From: Paenibacillus tuaregi
GTDB lineage: Bacteria > Bacillota > Bacilli > Paenibacillales > Paenibacillaceae
DNA: 64,000 bases
Direction: 5' to 3'
Assembly: GCF_900086655.1 (NCBI RefSeq)
Contig: NZ_LT575476.1
Location: 3,630,826 to 3,694,825, forward strand
In this document: positions 25,264 through 33,965 of the stretch, one piece after another
Layout of the letters: the number at the start of each line of letters is the position of its first letter
Numbering within the stretch: the first letter of the stretch is position 1
The notes under the pieces: generated by a model
What the model was told of the DNA's origin: nothing
The model's input: only the letters and a program-made list of their open reading frames with translations
Database searches by the model: none
Position numbers and translations under genes: made by a program

Positions 25264-26304
25264 TTACTTCGATTTATTTGCAGCGATAACCTCTGCAATC
25301 TGCACCGCATTCCAAGCGGCGCCTTTAAGCAGGTTATCGGACACGATCCACAGATTCAGACCGCGCTCATTGGTAAGATCACGGCGGAGACGTCCAACGA
25401 AGACATCGTTCTTCCCTGCGGCATCCGTCGCAAGCGGGTACACTTGGTTAGCCGGGTCATCCACAACAGTTACCCCTGGCGCATTTTCGAGCAGAGAGCG
25501 GACTTCCTCCAGGTTGTAATCTTCCTTGAGTTCCACATAGACAGACTCCGAGTGCCCATAAACAACCGGTATGCGGACACAGGTCGCTGTAACAAGCACG
25601 GACTCATCGTTCAGAATTTTCTTGGTTTCACGGACCATCTTCATTTCTTCCAATGTGTATCCATTATCCTGGAACTTATCAATTTGCGGGATCGCGTTAA
25701 AAGCAATTTGATGCTTCACAGGAAGGGAACCTACAGGCAAAATATCCGGATTTGCCGCATTTCCGTTCAAAACTTCACCAGTCTGACGGTGAAGCTCGTC
25801 GATAGCACGGCTGCCCGCGCCGGATACCGCCTGGTAAGTCGATACAATAATGCGTGAAATACCGTAACGGTCATACAGCGGCTTTAGCGCCGCTACCATC
25901 TGGATTGTGGAGCAGTTCGGATTCGCAATGATTCCCTGATGCTCGTCAATTTGGTCTGCGTTGACCTCAGGGACAACCAATGGAGTATTTGGATCCATAC
26001 GGAATGCGTTCGTATTATCAATAGCTACAGCTCCATGGCGTACAGCATGGGGAGCAAGCTCCTTGCTCACATCTCCGCCTGCGCTGAATAAAGCGATGTC
26101 GATTCCTTCAAAACTGTCCGGGCCAGCTTCTTCAACGGTAATCTCCTGTCCCTTAAAAGTCACGCGGGTTCCTGCAGAACGGGCCGAAGATAAGAGCTTC
26201 AGCTTATCGATCGGGAAATCTCTCTTCTCCAATAGTCCGATAATTTGTTCTCCTACAGCACCCGTCGCGCCTACAACCGCGACATTCAATTTCGTTTTAC
26301 TCAT
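25264..26304 (-). CDS. asd: Aspartate-semialdehyde dehydrogenase
   Basis: Asd reduces aspartyl phosphate to aspartate semialdehyde with NADPH. The 346-residue product starts MSKTKLNVAVVGATGAVGEQ (nucleotide-binding GxxGxxG) and has the catalytic Cys in IIANPNCSTIQMV and the active-site His region in the C-terminal half (VRIPVVYGHSESVYVEL). The frame stays open 70 codons upstream into the spoVFB gap, but the chosen ATG has GGGGAGAC upstream and matches family length. It lies between spoVFB and dapG, the B. subtilis order. Confidence 0.96.
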   Translation of the reverse strand: MSKTKLNVAVVGATGAVGEQIIGLLEKRDFPIDKLKLLSSARSAGTRVTFKGQEITVEEAGPDSFEGIDIALFSAGGDVSKELAPHAVRHGAVAIDNTNAFRMDPNTPLVVPEVNADQIDEHQGIIANPNCSTIQMVAALKPLYDRYGISRIIVSTYQAVSGAGSRAIDELHRQTGEVLNGNAANPDILPVGSLPVKHQIAFNAIPQIDKFQDNGYTLEEMKMVRETKKILNDESVLVTATCVRIPVVYGHSESVYVELKEDYNLEEVRSLLENAPGVTVVDDPANQVYPLATDAAGKNDVFVGRLRRDLTNERGLNLWIVSDNLLKGAAWNAVQIAEVIAANKSK

Positions 26305-26362
26305 CTGGCACGTCTCCCCTTCTCTAATCGTTACTATATATAATAAGTCATTATTACAGTAG

Positions 26363-26959
26363 TCAGGCTTGCTGTGAGTGTTCAATGATGACAGGCTGAA
26401 GCTGCTGCCCCTGCAATGCTGCGTAGCACGCTTCAGGGACCAGATCCATACGGGATACAAGCGAATTTGGCTTTCCGGTTGGATTGTCCTGCCCGAAAGG
26501 TACGAAATAAACATTTTTGGCTACAATCAGCTTGGCGATGTTGGCCAGATTGAAGCCAAGACCATCATTCGTGGAGATAGCCAGAACCACCGGTCTGCCG
26601 GTTCTAAGCTGTGCCTTGGCCGCCATCAGGACCGGACTGTCTGTCATGGCGTTCGCCAGCTTGCTGGTAGTATTGCCCGTACACGGCGCAATGACCAGCA
26701 CATTCAACCGCTTGGAAGGACCCAGCGGTTCAGCCTCGACAATTGTAGAAATGATATCATTCCCTGTAATATCTTTCAACTGTTTTTGCCAACTCTCAGA
26801 AGTGCCGAAACGCGTATCCGTAGTCATTACCGACTGTGACACAATGGGAATCACGTTTGCCCCGCTATCCACTAAACGCTGAATTTGAGGCATCACTTCC
26901 GCAAATGTGCAGTGTGAGCCTGTTATGGCATAACCTACCGTTATTCCCTGCAAGTTCAT
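26363..26959 (-). CDS. spoVFB: Dipicolinate synthase subunit B
   Basis: Subunit B of dipicolinate synthase, a flavoprotein-like protein that with subunit A converts (tetra)hydrodipicolinate to dipicolinic acid in the mother cell; the product is loaded into the spore core. The 198-residue product begins MNLQGITVGYAITGSHCTF and has VIAPCTGNTTSKLANAMTDSPVLMAAK, typical of the flavin-dependent decarboxylase-like fold. The ATG overlaps the spoVFA stop as ATGA, showing translational coupling. Length equals the B. subtilis protein closely. Confidence 0.95.
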   Translation of the reverse strand: MNLQGITVGYAITGSHCTFAEVMPQIQRLVDSGANVIPIVSQSVMTTDTRFGTSESWQKQLKDITGNDIISTIVEAEPLGPSKRLNVLVIAPCTGNTTSKLANAMTDSPVLMAAKAQLRTGRPVVLAISTNDGLGFNLANIAKLIVAKNVYFVPFGQDNPTGKPNSLVSRMDLVPEACYAALQGQQLQPVIIEHSQQA

Positions 26960-27852
26960 TGAACATCCCCCCGTATCTTCTGTTCCATGATCGACTGACA
27001 AATACAATTTGCCATAATAATTCCAGCCGTTTTAGGAGCGACGATTCCGGGTAAGCCGGGAGCCAAGAGCGCCTTGACGCCTCTCTTCTCCGCGTAACGG
27101 AAATCCGTTCCTCCGGGAGCAGAAGCAAGGTCGATAATGACTGCCTGGCGGGGCATCTGTGCAATGATTTGCGCTGTGACTATCATAGTCGGAATTGTAT
27201 TAAAAATCAAGTCGATATCCGAGGCCTGGTCGGCCAAATCCGTTGTCATAAAAGGCTTCCAGCCCATCTCAACCGCCCTGGCGAAATGGTCGTGCCGCCT
27301 GACTCCTGTCTTAACTACCGCACCCAATGACTGCAAATTCCGGGCTAAAGTAAACCCGGTCCGGCCAAGTCCAAGCACCACACAATTGGAACCATGAATG
27401 GTGATATCCGTATTCTGGATCGCCATCATTAACGCACCTTCAGCCGTTGGAATGGAGTTATAGATCGCGACATCGTCGCGGTCCAGCAGCTCAAACAGCT
27501 GCAGCCCATACTTGGCCGTATGCCTGCGCAGGAACTCCTTGGCCATACCGGTGTAAATCATGACATCCTTTGGCATTGCCGCAAAATGTTCTTCAAGAAG
27601 AATAATCGGGTCCTTGGAGAAATGAACCGGGACCGATCCCTTCTCGTCACTTCCAACCACCGGCAGCACAATCACGTCTGCAGATGCAAGCAGCCCGGTG
27701 GTGAGTGTCTCCAGAGTGACGCCTCCTGGAGGCTCCTCAAGCTGGTCGAAACCCACAATTCTCACATTGGCATCAAGCTCCGCACATTTGCGGATCACTT
27801 CGATTTGGCGCGCATCTCCACCGAGGAACACAATAGTCAGCCCGGTAAACAT
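26956..27852 (-). CDS. spoVFA: Dipicolinate synthase subunit A
   Basis: Subunit A of dipicolinate synthase. The 298-residue product begins MFTGLTIVFLGGDARQIEVI and contains a Rossmann-type nucleotide site (VVLGLGRTGFTLARNLQSLGA), agreeing with the NAD(P)-binding role proposed for this subunit. The ATG has AAAGGAGTGA 8 nt upstream; the frame extends 30 codons further without a ribosome-binding site. A sigma-K-type promoter lies just upstream, so the operon head is mother-cell specific. The following genes (spoVFB, asd, dapG, dapA) supply the substrate. Confidence 0.95.
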   Translation of the reverse strand: MFTGLTIVFLGGDARQIEVIRKCAELDANVRIVGFDQLEEPPGGVTLETLTTGLLASADVIVLPVVGSDEKGSVPVHFSKDPIILLEEHFAAMPKDVMIYTGMAKEFLRRHTAKYGLQLFELLDRDDVAIYNSIPTAEGALMMAIQNTDITIHGSNCVVLGLGRTGFTLARNLQSLGAVVKTGVRRHDHFARAVEMGWKPFMTTDLADQASDIDLIFNTIPTMIVTAQIIAQMPRQAVIIDLASAPGGTDFRYAEKRGVKALLAPGLPGIVAPKTAGIIMANCICQSIMEQKIRGDVQ

Positions 27853-27890
27853 GAAGGAGATCACTCCTTTCCTAACAGCACATATAGAGC

Positions 27891-27918
27891 ATCTTATGCA
27901 CCTGCCGGGAAAGGGGTG
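27891..27918 (-). promoter_or_regulatory. Sigma-K-type promoter for the spoVFA operon
   Basis: The minus strand reads CACC, a 16-nt spacer and CATAAGAT, matching the mother-cell sigma-K consensus (mACm, 16 nt, CATAnnnT). It lies about 40 nt before spoVFA. The B. subtilis operon is a known sigma-K target. Confidence 0.7.
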
Positions 27919-27940
27919 AAAGCCGTCTAAGCCCGAAAGC

Positions 27941-27983
27941 AAAAAAAAGCCTGCAGCCAGGTTATAACCGTGGCATGCAAGCT
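27941..27983 (-). terminator. Terminator after dut
   Basis: The stem AGCTTGCA(T)GCCA / TGGCTGCAGGCT, with one bulge and one G-U, is followed by eight T on the minus strand, just past the dut stop and just before the spoVFA promoter. Confidence 0.88.
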
Positions 27984-28001
27984 CTTAACATCCATATACT
28001 T

Positions 28002-28448
28002 CTATTTCCCTGTATGTCCGAAACCACCCGCACCGCGGATTGTATCATCCAGCTGATCCACCTGCTCCAGCTCCACCTCGGGAACCGTCTGGAAGACCAT
28101 CTGGGCGATGCGCTCATTCCGGTTGATAGCAAAAGCATCCTGTCCAAGATTAATCAGCAGGACTTTAATTTCCCCCCTGTAGTCGGCGTCAATAGTCCCA
28201 GGAGTATTCAAGCACGTAATCCCGTGCTTAAAGGCCAGTCCGCTGCGGGGACGGATCTGTGCCTCCAATCCGCCGGGCATCGCGATAGCGATTCCTGTCG
28301 GGATCAGCTTACGCTCACCAGGCGCCAGAACCACGGGTTCTTGTACTGCGGCATGCAGATCAAAACCCGAAGCAAGCTCAGACATTTTCTTCGGAAGCTC
28401 CACGTCCTCATTGCCTGGAAGACGGTTAATTTGTACCAGATACGACAA
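28002..28448 (-). CDS. dut: Deoxyuridine 5'-triphosphate nucleotidohydrolase (dUTPase)
   Basis: A trimeric dUTPase that hydrolyses dUTP to dUMP and keeps uracil out of DNA. All five family motifs are present: [44 protein letters not shown] and the C-terminal [10 protein letters not shown]. About 148-150 residues is typical. I prefer the TTG start with GAGGAG 8 nt upstream; an ATG two codons earlier lies too close to it. The gene overlaps the 3' end of the upstream M16 peptidase gene by about 20 nt, so the two are co-translated, an unusual pairing. Confidence 0.95.
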   Translation of the reverse strand: MSYLVQINRLPGNEDVELPKKMSELASGFDLHAAVQEPVVLAPGERKLIPTGIAIAMPGGLEAQIRPRSGLAFKHGITCLNTPGTIDADYRGEIKVLLINLGQDAFAINRNERIAQMVFQTVPEVELEQVDQLDDTIRGAGGFGHTGK

Positions 28449-29694
28449 GTTCATCTCTCCTCAATCCATGTATTACCTTGTCCGATCCTCCCACCATAGC
28501 CAGGGAGTACGGATGTTCAAACATTTTGTCAATCACATAGCGAATGTCACTCATCTGCACAGCTTCAATCCGCTCAATCATCTGATCCAGTGAATAGTGC
28601 TTGCCGAGCATCAGTTCGTTCTTACCCAGCCGGTTCATCCGGCTGCCGGTGCTCTCCAGGCTAAGGATCAGACTGCCCTTAAGCTGCTCTTTGCCTTTCT
28701 TCAGCTCACTCTCGCTAAGCCCCTTAACGGCCGTCTCATGCAGAATTTCTTTAGTCAGCTCAAGCACATCCTTGGTCTGCTTCGGCGCCGTTCCTGCATA
28801 AACCGTGAACAATCCGCTGTCCGCATGGGAGCTGTGATAAGAATATACCGAATAAGCCAAGCCGCGCTTCTCACGGATTTCCTGGAAAAGGCGAGAGCTC
28901 ATTCCGCCGCCGAGGGCGTTGTTCAGCAGAACCATCGCATACTGCCGGTCATCATCGATCGGAAGTCCCTGAAAGGACAGACAGATATGATTCTGTTCAG
29001 TCTTCTTCTTGTGGTAGCGAAGTCCGCCTAGAAAATCAGGAGCTTCCAAGACCGAGGGGCTGCCTTCTTCTGAGAACGCGCCAAAATGGTGTTCAAGCAA
29101 TTCGGTGATCAGCTGATCGTCGAAATTGCCCGCTACACTGATGACCGTATTCGAAATGGTGTATTTCTCTTTCATATAGTCTCTGAGATCACGGGGTCCC
29201 ATTCCAGACAATCTTTCCTCTGTCCCGAGAATCGGATAAGCCAGCGGATGACTCCCGTAGGCTGCCTCGGTCACCAGATCGTGCACCATATCATCCGGAG
29301 TATCCTCATACATAGAGATTTCCTCCAAAATGACATTCTTCTCCTTGGCCAGCTCCCCCTCATCAAATAATGAACGGAAGAACATGTCCGAGAGTACATC
29401 TACAGCGATGGGCAGATGCTCATCAAGTACCTTGGCATAATAGCAGGTGTACTCCTTGGATGTAAATGCGTTAACATTCCCGCCAATTGCATCGAACTGC
29501 TCTGCTATATCCTTGGCACTAAAGCGTTCCGTGCCTTTAAACAGCATGTGCTCAATAAAGTGGGAAATCCCGTTAATCCCTGCCGTTTCATTGCGCGATC
29601 CTGTCTTCACCCATATGCCAAACGAGACGGAGCGGCAAGTGGGGATTTTCTCCAAAACCACCCGAAGGCCGTTTTTCAGCTGTAATCTTCTCAC
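28426..29694 (-). CDS. mlpA: M16-family processing-peptidase-like zinc protease (MlpA/YmxG type)
   Basis: A 422-residue M16 protease with complete zinc motif [16 protein letters not shown] and distal Glu in [18 protein letters not shown]. The C-terminal domain has [26 protein letters not shown]. In B. subtilis the orthologue (YmxG/MlpA) lies in the pnpA-ylxY-ymxG order found here and has been linked to control of extracellular protease activity. The start is GTG with AGGAGGG upstream. It is the third M16 protein in this window after the YmfF/YmfH pair and is the most similar to mitochondrial processing peptidase. Confidence 0.93.
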   Translation of the reverse strand: MRRLQLKNGLRVVLEKIPTCRSVSFGIWVKTGSRNETAGINGISHFIEHMLFKGTERFSAKDIAEQFDAIGGNVNAFTSKEYTCYYAKVLDEHLPIAVDVLSDMFFRSLFDEGELAKEKNVILEEISMYEDTPDDMVHDLVTEAAYGSHPLAYPILGTEERLSGMGPRDLRDYMKEKYTISNTVISVAGNFDDQLITELLEHHFGAFSEEGSPSVLEAPDFLGGLRYHKKKTEQNHICLSFQGLPIDDDRQYAMVLLNNALGGGMSSRLFQEIREKRGLAYSVYSYHSSHADSGLFTVYAGTAPKQTKDVLELTKEILHETAVKGLSESELKKGKEQLKGSLILSLESTGSRMNRLGKNELMLGKHYSLDQMIERIEAVQMSDIRYVIDKMFEHPYSLAMVGGSDKVIHGLRRDELVVSGTN

Positions 29695-29786
29695 GATAGG
29701 CCCTCCTAAACATCCATACCACCGTTAGGCGGTTATAATCAAGTTCTATAAATGCACCATTATCCTATCAAAAAAAGGCAAAATGC

Positions 29787-30797
29787 TCAACTCTGCGGCT
29801 TGCCAAGCCTTGCCGGGGACAGAGTCTCCTCCACGGTGCCAAGCTGCAGCCCCTTCTGACGAACCACGTCAATCATGCCTTGAAGAGCATTCATGGAAGA
29901 CTTGGTCGGATGCATAAGAATGAGAGAACCCGCCTCTACCTTCTTGCCAATCTTGGTGACCACACTGGACGGAAGCGGGTTCATCCAGTCAACCGTGTCA
30001 ACCGTCCAGAGCACCGTTCTCAGACCTTGAGCGGCAGCAAGCTGAACCGTGTTCTGATTGAAATCTCCTGAAGGCGGAGCAAACCACTTATTGTCTACCC
30101 CCAGCGATTCTTTGAGCAGGTCTTTGGTTTTGGTGATTTCCAAGGTAGCTCTGCTCTCATTTAACTGGCTCATATTTGGATGGGAATAGGCATGGTTCTC
30201 AATCTGATGCCCCCGTTTCTGAATTTCCTTAGCAAGCTCCACGTTCTTCTTCAGCCAGCTTCCATCCAAGAAGAAGGTGGCCTTCACTTTTGCCGCATCC
30301 AGTGTATTCAGCATCGGAACGATGAATTCGTTCCCCCAGGCCACATTGATCATAAAAGAGACCATCTTCTTGTTGGGATTTCCCCGGTATATCGGCAGCG
30401 GACCCAGATCATCAAGTGTGATCTTGGCCGGAATTTCTTTATATACAAATGGGATCTGATCTACGGCTAGGTTCCCTCGCGCGGATTCCTTCTTTAAACC
30501 GAGTGCCCGCTGGTAGGTCTTATCAATATCGACCTCAAGGCCATTATAACCGGGAATGGCTTTCCAGACCCGGTCGTTCACCGCATCAACAGGAGGGACT
30601 CTGCGTTTCTCAGCTTCCACTTTAATCATAGAGAGCAGTGCCCCATCCTCCTGGCCGCTTCCAAACAGCTCGAAAGCATACTGCCCCTTGGCGGCAGGCC
30701 CGTACCGGTCCACAAAGGACTGGACTCCGCTTAGCTGACCCAGCACCAAAATAGAGCTTAGTGTTACGATGATCACCGTTGTTTTTTTCCGATCCAT
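29787..30797 (-). CDS. ylxY: YlxY-type polysaccharide deacetylase homologue
   Basis: A secreted or membrane-anchored NodB-fold protein. It has an N-terminal hydrophobic anchor (about residues 7-22), a spacer of about 120 residues and the NodB domain. The metal-binding His pair region is kept (IENHAYSHPNMS) as are FAPPSGDFN and LWTVDTVDW. However, the catalytic TFDDG motif is replaced by MVSFMINVAWGNE, so the usual Asp pair is missing and deacetylase activity is doubtful; the YlxY family is known to be divergent here. It sits between pnp and mlpA as in B. subtilis. Confidence 0.88.
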   Translation of the reverse strand: MDRKKTTVIIVTLSSILVLGQLSGVQSFVDRYGPAAKGQYAFELFGSGQEDGALLSMIKVEAEKRRVPPVDAVNDRVWKAIPGYNGLEVDIDKTYQRALGLKKESARGNLAVDQIPFVYKEIPAKITLDDLGPLPIYRGNPNKKMVSFMINVAWGNEFIVPMLNTLDAAKVKATFFLDGSWLKKNVELAKEIQKRGHQIENHAYSHPNMSQLNESRATLEITKTKDLLKESLGVDNKWFAPPSGDFNQNTVQLAAAQGLRTVLWTVDTVDWMNPLPSSVVTKIGKKVEAGSLILMHPTKSSMNALQGMIDVVRQKGLQLGTVEETLSPARLGKPQS

Positions 30798-30890
30798 GAT
30801 ACAGGCTCATCCTTCCAAACCAGTTTGTCCTCATCATATGTGAATAGCCTTCAGATTATGCGCCTGTACACCTCACTTGGATGGAAAGAC

Positions 30891-30930
30891 AAAAAAAGAG
30901 CCAGAACAATTTCACTCTGCCTCTTTTTTC
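30891..30930 (-). terminator. Terminator after pnp
   Basis: AAAAAAGAGGCAGAG pairs with TTCTGGCTCTTTTTT around a short loop, giving a stem with A- and T-runs on both sides. It could work in either direction; here it follows pnp by about 40 nt. Confidence 0.85.
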
Positions 30931-30968
30931 ATGCTAGCCCTTATCAAAGGGAGCTTTATTTATTTATT

Positions 30969-33065
30969 TTACTTAGCTGCTTCGGCTGTAAGTACGGCTT
31001 TACGGGACAGGTTAACCCGGCCCTGCTGGTCAATCTCCGTTACCTTCACCGTAATGACATCGCCGATTGCCAGGACATCTTCCACTTTAGCCACGCGCTC
31101 AGTAGATACTTGTGAAATATGCACCAGACCGTCTTTGCCAGGCAAAATTTCCACAAAGGCCCCGAATTTTTCAATCCGCTTGACCGTACCCGTGTAGATT
31201 TCACCTACGACAACTTCTTTAACAATGCCTTCGATAATCGAACGGGCTTTCTCATTCATCTCCTGGTTGGCAGATGCGATGAAGACACGTCCATCCTGCT
31301 CGATATCAATTTTTACGCCGGTTTCTTCAATAATTTTATTGATGATTTTACCGCCTGCACCAATGACATCACGGATTTTGTCCGGGTTGATGTTCATGGT
31401 CAGAATCTTAGGCGCATATGGCGACAAAGTTTCCTTTGGCTTTTGGATGACTTCCATCATTTTGGAAAGGATGAACATCCGGCCTTCCTTTGCTTGTCCC
31501 AGCGCATTTTGAAGAATAGAGCGGTCGATACCGTCAATCTTGATATCCATTTGGATGGCGGTAACGCCTTCCTTGGTTCCAGCTACCTTAAAGTCCATAT
31601 CGCCGAGATGATCTTCCATACCTTGAATGTCGGTCAGGATGGAGACATGCTCCCCATCTTTGATCAGACCCATGGCTACACCGGCTACCGGCGCTTTGAT
31701 TGGCACCCCAGCATCCATCATGGCCAGTGTGCTTGCGCAGATACTTGCCTGAGACGTGGAACCGTTGGATTCAAGAACCTCGGATACCAGACGGATCGTG
31801 TATGGGAACTCCGTTTCTGAAGGAATGACCTTCATCAAGGCACGCTCACCAAGCGCACCATGTCCAATCTCACGGCGTCCAGGAGCACGAAGCGGACGCG
31901 CTTCACCTACGCTGAACGGAGGGAAATTGTAGTGGTGCATAAACCGTTTGGATTCTTCCAGATCAATCCCGTCGAGAATCTGCACATCTCCCAAGGCGCC
32001 AAGTGTACATACACTGAGAGCTTGAGTCTGGCCGCGTGTGAACAGACCGGAGCCGTGTGTGCGAGGCAGCAGGTTGATATCACATTCAATTGGACGAATT
32101 TCGTCCAACTTACGACCGTCCGGACGCACTTTGTCATGCGTGATCAAACGACGGACTTCTTCTTTCACGATATCATGCAGAACTTCTTTTACATCCTTTA
32201 AGAGCTCCAGTGATTCTATGTACTTTTGCTCAAAAAAGGCCACAGTCTCATCATTAATCGCATCAATTGCTTCTTGACGTGCGTGCTTCTCGGCCACTTT
32301 TACCGCTTCAACCAAGCGCTTGGCCGCATATTCACGAACTTCCCGGTTCACGTCTGCGTTGACAGCATGAAGCTTAACTTCCATTTTAGGCTTGCCTGCA
32401 ATCTGAACCAGCTCTTCAATGGTCTGCACAATCTTCTTGATTTCATCATGTCCGAACATAATAGCTTCCAGCATGATTTCCTCAGGAACTTCATTTGCTT
32501 CAGCTTCAACCATCATAATGGCGTCCTTCGTTCCGGCTACCACAAGATAGATGTCACTGCTTTCCTGCTGGGCAATATCCGGATTAATTACAAACTCTCC
32601 ATTAACACGCCCAACCGCAACACCGCCGATAGGTCCGTTGAATGGAACGTCAGAAATACTGAGTGCTGCGGAAGTTCCGATCATTGCCGCAATTTCCGGT
32701 TCGCAGTCCTGGTCCACACTCATTACATAGTTGACGATCTGTACATCATTGCGGAAGCCTTCCGGGAACAATGGACGGATCGGGCGGTCTGTAAGACGGC
32801 TGGCCAGAATCGCTTTCTCGCTTGGACGTCCTTCCCGTTTAATAAATCCGCCTGGAATTTTCCCTACCGCATACAGCTTTTCTTCATAATTCACCGTCAA
32901 CGGGAAGAAATCCAGGTCCTTTGGCTCTTTGGAAGCCGTAACGGTACACAGGACAACCGTATCCCCGTAACGAACGGTTACTGCAGCATTAGCCTGCTTA
33001 GCAAGCCGGCCTGTTTCGAGGCTCAGGGGTCTACCTCCGAGCTGCATTTTCACATGGTTTTCCAT
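30969..33065 (-). CDS. pnp: Polyribonucleotide nucleotidyltransferase (PNPase)
   Basis: PNPase degrades RNA phosphorolytically 3'-5' and is the main 3' exonuclease of Bacillales mRNA decay. The 698-residue product has two RNase PH-like domains (first with [21 protein letters not shown], second with [20 protein letters not shown] and the active-site ADVKVAGT-like [20 protein letters not shown]), a KH domain ([20 protein letters not shown]) and a C-terminal S1 domain ([20 protein letters not shown]). I choose the ATG of [11 protein letters not shown] with AGGAGG 6 nt upstream. It follows rpsO with a terminator between them. Confidence 0.98.
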   Translation of the reverse strand: MENHVKMQLGGRPLSLETGRLAKQANAAVTVRYGDTVVLCTVTASKEPKDLDFFPLTVNYEEKLYAVGKIPGGFIKREGRPSEKAILASRLTDRPIRPLFPEGFRNDVQIVNYVMSVDQDCEPEIAAMIGTSAALSISDVPFNGPIGGVAVGRVNGEFVINPDIAQQESSDIYLVVAGTKDAIMMVEAEANEVPEEIMLEAIMFGHDEIKKIVQTIEELVQIAGKPKMEVKLHAVNADVNREVREYAAKRLVEAVKVAEKHARQEAIDAINDETVAFFEQKYIESLELLKDVKEVLHDIVKEEVRRLITHDKVRPDGRKLDEIRPIECDINLLPRTHGSGLFTRGQTQALSVCTLGALGDVQILDGIDLEESKRFMHHYNFPPFSVGEARPLRAPGRREIGHGALGERALMKVIPSETEFPYTIRLVSEVLESNGSTSQASICASTLAMMDAGVPIKAPVAGVAMGLIKDGEHVSILTDIQGMEDHLGDMDFKVAGTKEGVTAIQMDIKIDGIDRSILQNALGQAKEGRMFILSKMMEVIQKPKETLSPYAPKILTMNINPDKIRDVIGAGGKIINKIIEETGVKIDIEQDGRVFIASANQEMNEKARSIIEGIVKEVVVGEIYTGTVKRIEKFGAFVEILPGKDGLVHISQVSTERVAKVEDVLAIGDVITVKVTEIDQQGRVNLSRKAVLTAEAAK

Positions 33066-33156
33066 GAGATTCCTCCTTGTCTTCATCCTAAAAATATATG
33101 TTCGGGATATCTCTCATTATCTCCTGCTTGTCCCTGATTCATGATGATCATAGAGA

Positions 33157-33178
33157 ACAAAAAGCTCCGTTCTGGAGC
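33157..33178 (-). terminator. Short terminator in the rpsO-pnp gap
   Basis: A 5-bp stem GCTCC / GGAGC with an AGAAC loop is followed by TTTTTG on the minus strand. It lies 50 nt beyond the larger rpsO terminator and may act as a second stop or as partial read-through control of pnp. Confidence 0.55.
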
Positions 33179-33228
33179 AGACTTACATTAGATGATGAGC
33201 TGTTCCTCACGAAAACGCTTTATCGTAA

Positions 33229-33291
33229 AAAGCAACCCGACTGCCACCATTCGCTTTGATTAAGCGCATCCGGCGGCAACCAGGCTGCTTT
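33229..33291 (-). terminator. Complex terminator after rpsO
   Basis: On the minus strand an outer 9-bp helix (AAAGCAGCC / GGTTGCTTT) encloses a 7-bp helix (TGCCGCC / GGTGGCA) and an inner 5-bp helix (CGCTT / AAGCG), ending in TTTTTA. The three nested helices make a long composite stem about 20 nt after the rpsO stop. Confidence 0.72.
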
Positions 33292-33311
33292 GGGTGTTAA
33301 ACAAGATTAAA

Positions 33312-33581
33312 TTAACGACGCAGGCCGAGTTTTTCGATCAGCGCACTGTAGCGTTGAACGTCTTTCTTCTTCAAATAAGCAAGAAGTTTACGACGTTGAC
33401 CTACCATCTTCAGAAGACCACGACGTGAATGGTGATCTTTCTTATGCGAACGGAAATGGTTCGTCAAATTGACGATGTTCTCCGTAAGGATAGCAATCTG
33501 CACCTCAGGTGATCCTGTATCGGATTCATGAGTTTTGTGCTCGTCGATCAATTGTTGCTTACGCTCTTGAGTCAATGCCAT
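33312..33581 (-). CDS. rpsO: 30S ribosomal protein S15
   Basis: S15 binds the central domain of 16S rRNA early in 30S assembly. The 89-residue product begins [20 protein letters not shown], has [22 protein letters not shown] and [24 protein letters not shown], and ends EKLGLRR: complete and typical. The ATG has AAGGAGGTGA upstream. It is followed by pnp, the widespread rpsO-pnp pairing. A structured leader of about 110 nt precedes it and may host S15 autoregulation. Confidence 0.98.
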   Translation of the reverse strand: MALTQERKQQLIDEHKTHESDTGSPEVQIAILTENIVNLTNHFRSHKKDHHSRRGLLKMVGQRRKLLAYLKKKDVQRYSALIEKLGLRR

Positions 33582-33692
33582 CCTGTTTCACCTCCTTCAT
33601 TATAATCGCCATCAGCCTCGTTGCCGCCGGTGAGAACGTACAACCAAGCCAAGGTTATAGTCATCACACAGGCCATGCCTGCGAATAACGTT
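33582..33692 (-). promoter_or_regulatory. Leader of rpsO, candidate S15-binding leader
   Basis: The predicted 5' untranslated region contains small hairpins (CAGG-CATGG-CCTG and AACC-TTGGCTT-GGTT) and a GGCGGCAACGAGGC segment just before the ribosome-binding site. S15 represses its own mRNA through a leader structure in many bacteria. I cannot match the fold to a described class by eye, so this is a candidate only. Confidence 0.4.
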
Positions 33693-33696
33693 AATT

Positions 33697-33726
33697 AGTA
33701 TATCATACCTCTGGGACAAAAGTAAA
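33697..33726 (-). promoter_or_regulatory. Sigma-A promoter for rpsO
   Basis: The minus strand reads TTTACT, an 18-nt spacer and TATACT (4/6 and 5/6 matches), about 116 nt before the rpsO start and adjacent to the dispersed repeat copy. Confidence 0.55.
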
Positions 33727-33773
33727 CTTATACTCTATATAAAATGAACTTATGAAGGTTACGCTTTTGTGGA

Positions 33774-33886
33774 GCTGCGATGCCGAGTGTTCTTTAAGGC
33801 CGCTGTTGTCTCCGAAATGCTTGAACTAGATATCCAAACAGGGGCATTTCGGAGACAAAGGCGAACGCTACGCTTCTTCAGAATCA
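33774..33886. repeat. Dispersed palindromic repeat, copy 1
   Basis: This 113-bp element is about 94% identical, without gaps, to a second copy at 46776-46888. Its core is a perfect 15-bp inverted repeat, TTGTCTCCGAAATGC (33806-33820) and GCATTTCGGAGACAA (33844-33858), around a 23-nt loop. It lies in the 384-nt gap between ribF and rpsO and has no coding potential. In this copy only, 16-bp near-perfect inverted repeats flank it at 33736-33751 and 33919-33934. It could be a miniature transposable element or a REP-like sequence. Confidence 0.85.
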
Positions 33887-33965
33887 CTCGGGATCGAAGC
33901 TGAGACCGGTTAAGTCTAAAGTTCATTGTATATACTGCCTCAGATCATCATGCAAATACCCGAAG

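Noticed and set aside
26305..26514. 70-codon upstream extension of asd.
   Set aside because: It overlaps spoVFB, and the family-length start has a proper ribosome-binding site.
31119..31820. Long plus-strand frames inside pnp, infB, polC and other genes.
   Set aside because: They are antisense shadows of strongly conserved coding sequence; none has a start site or recognisable domain.
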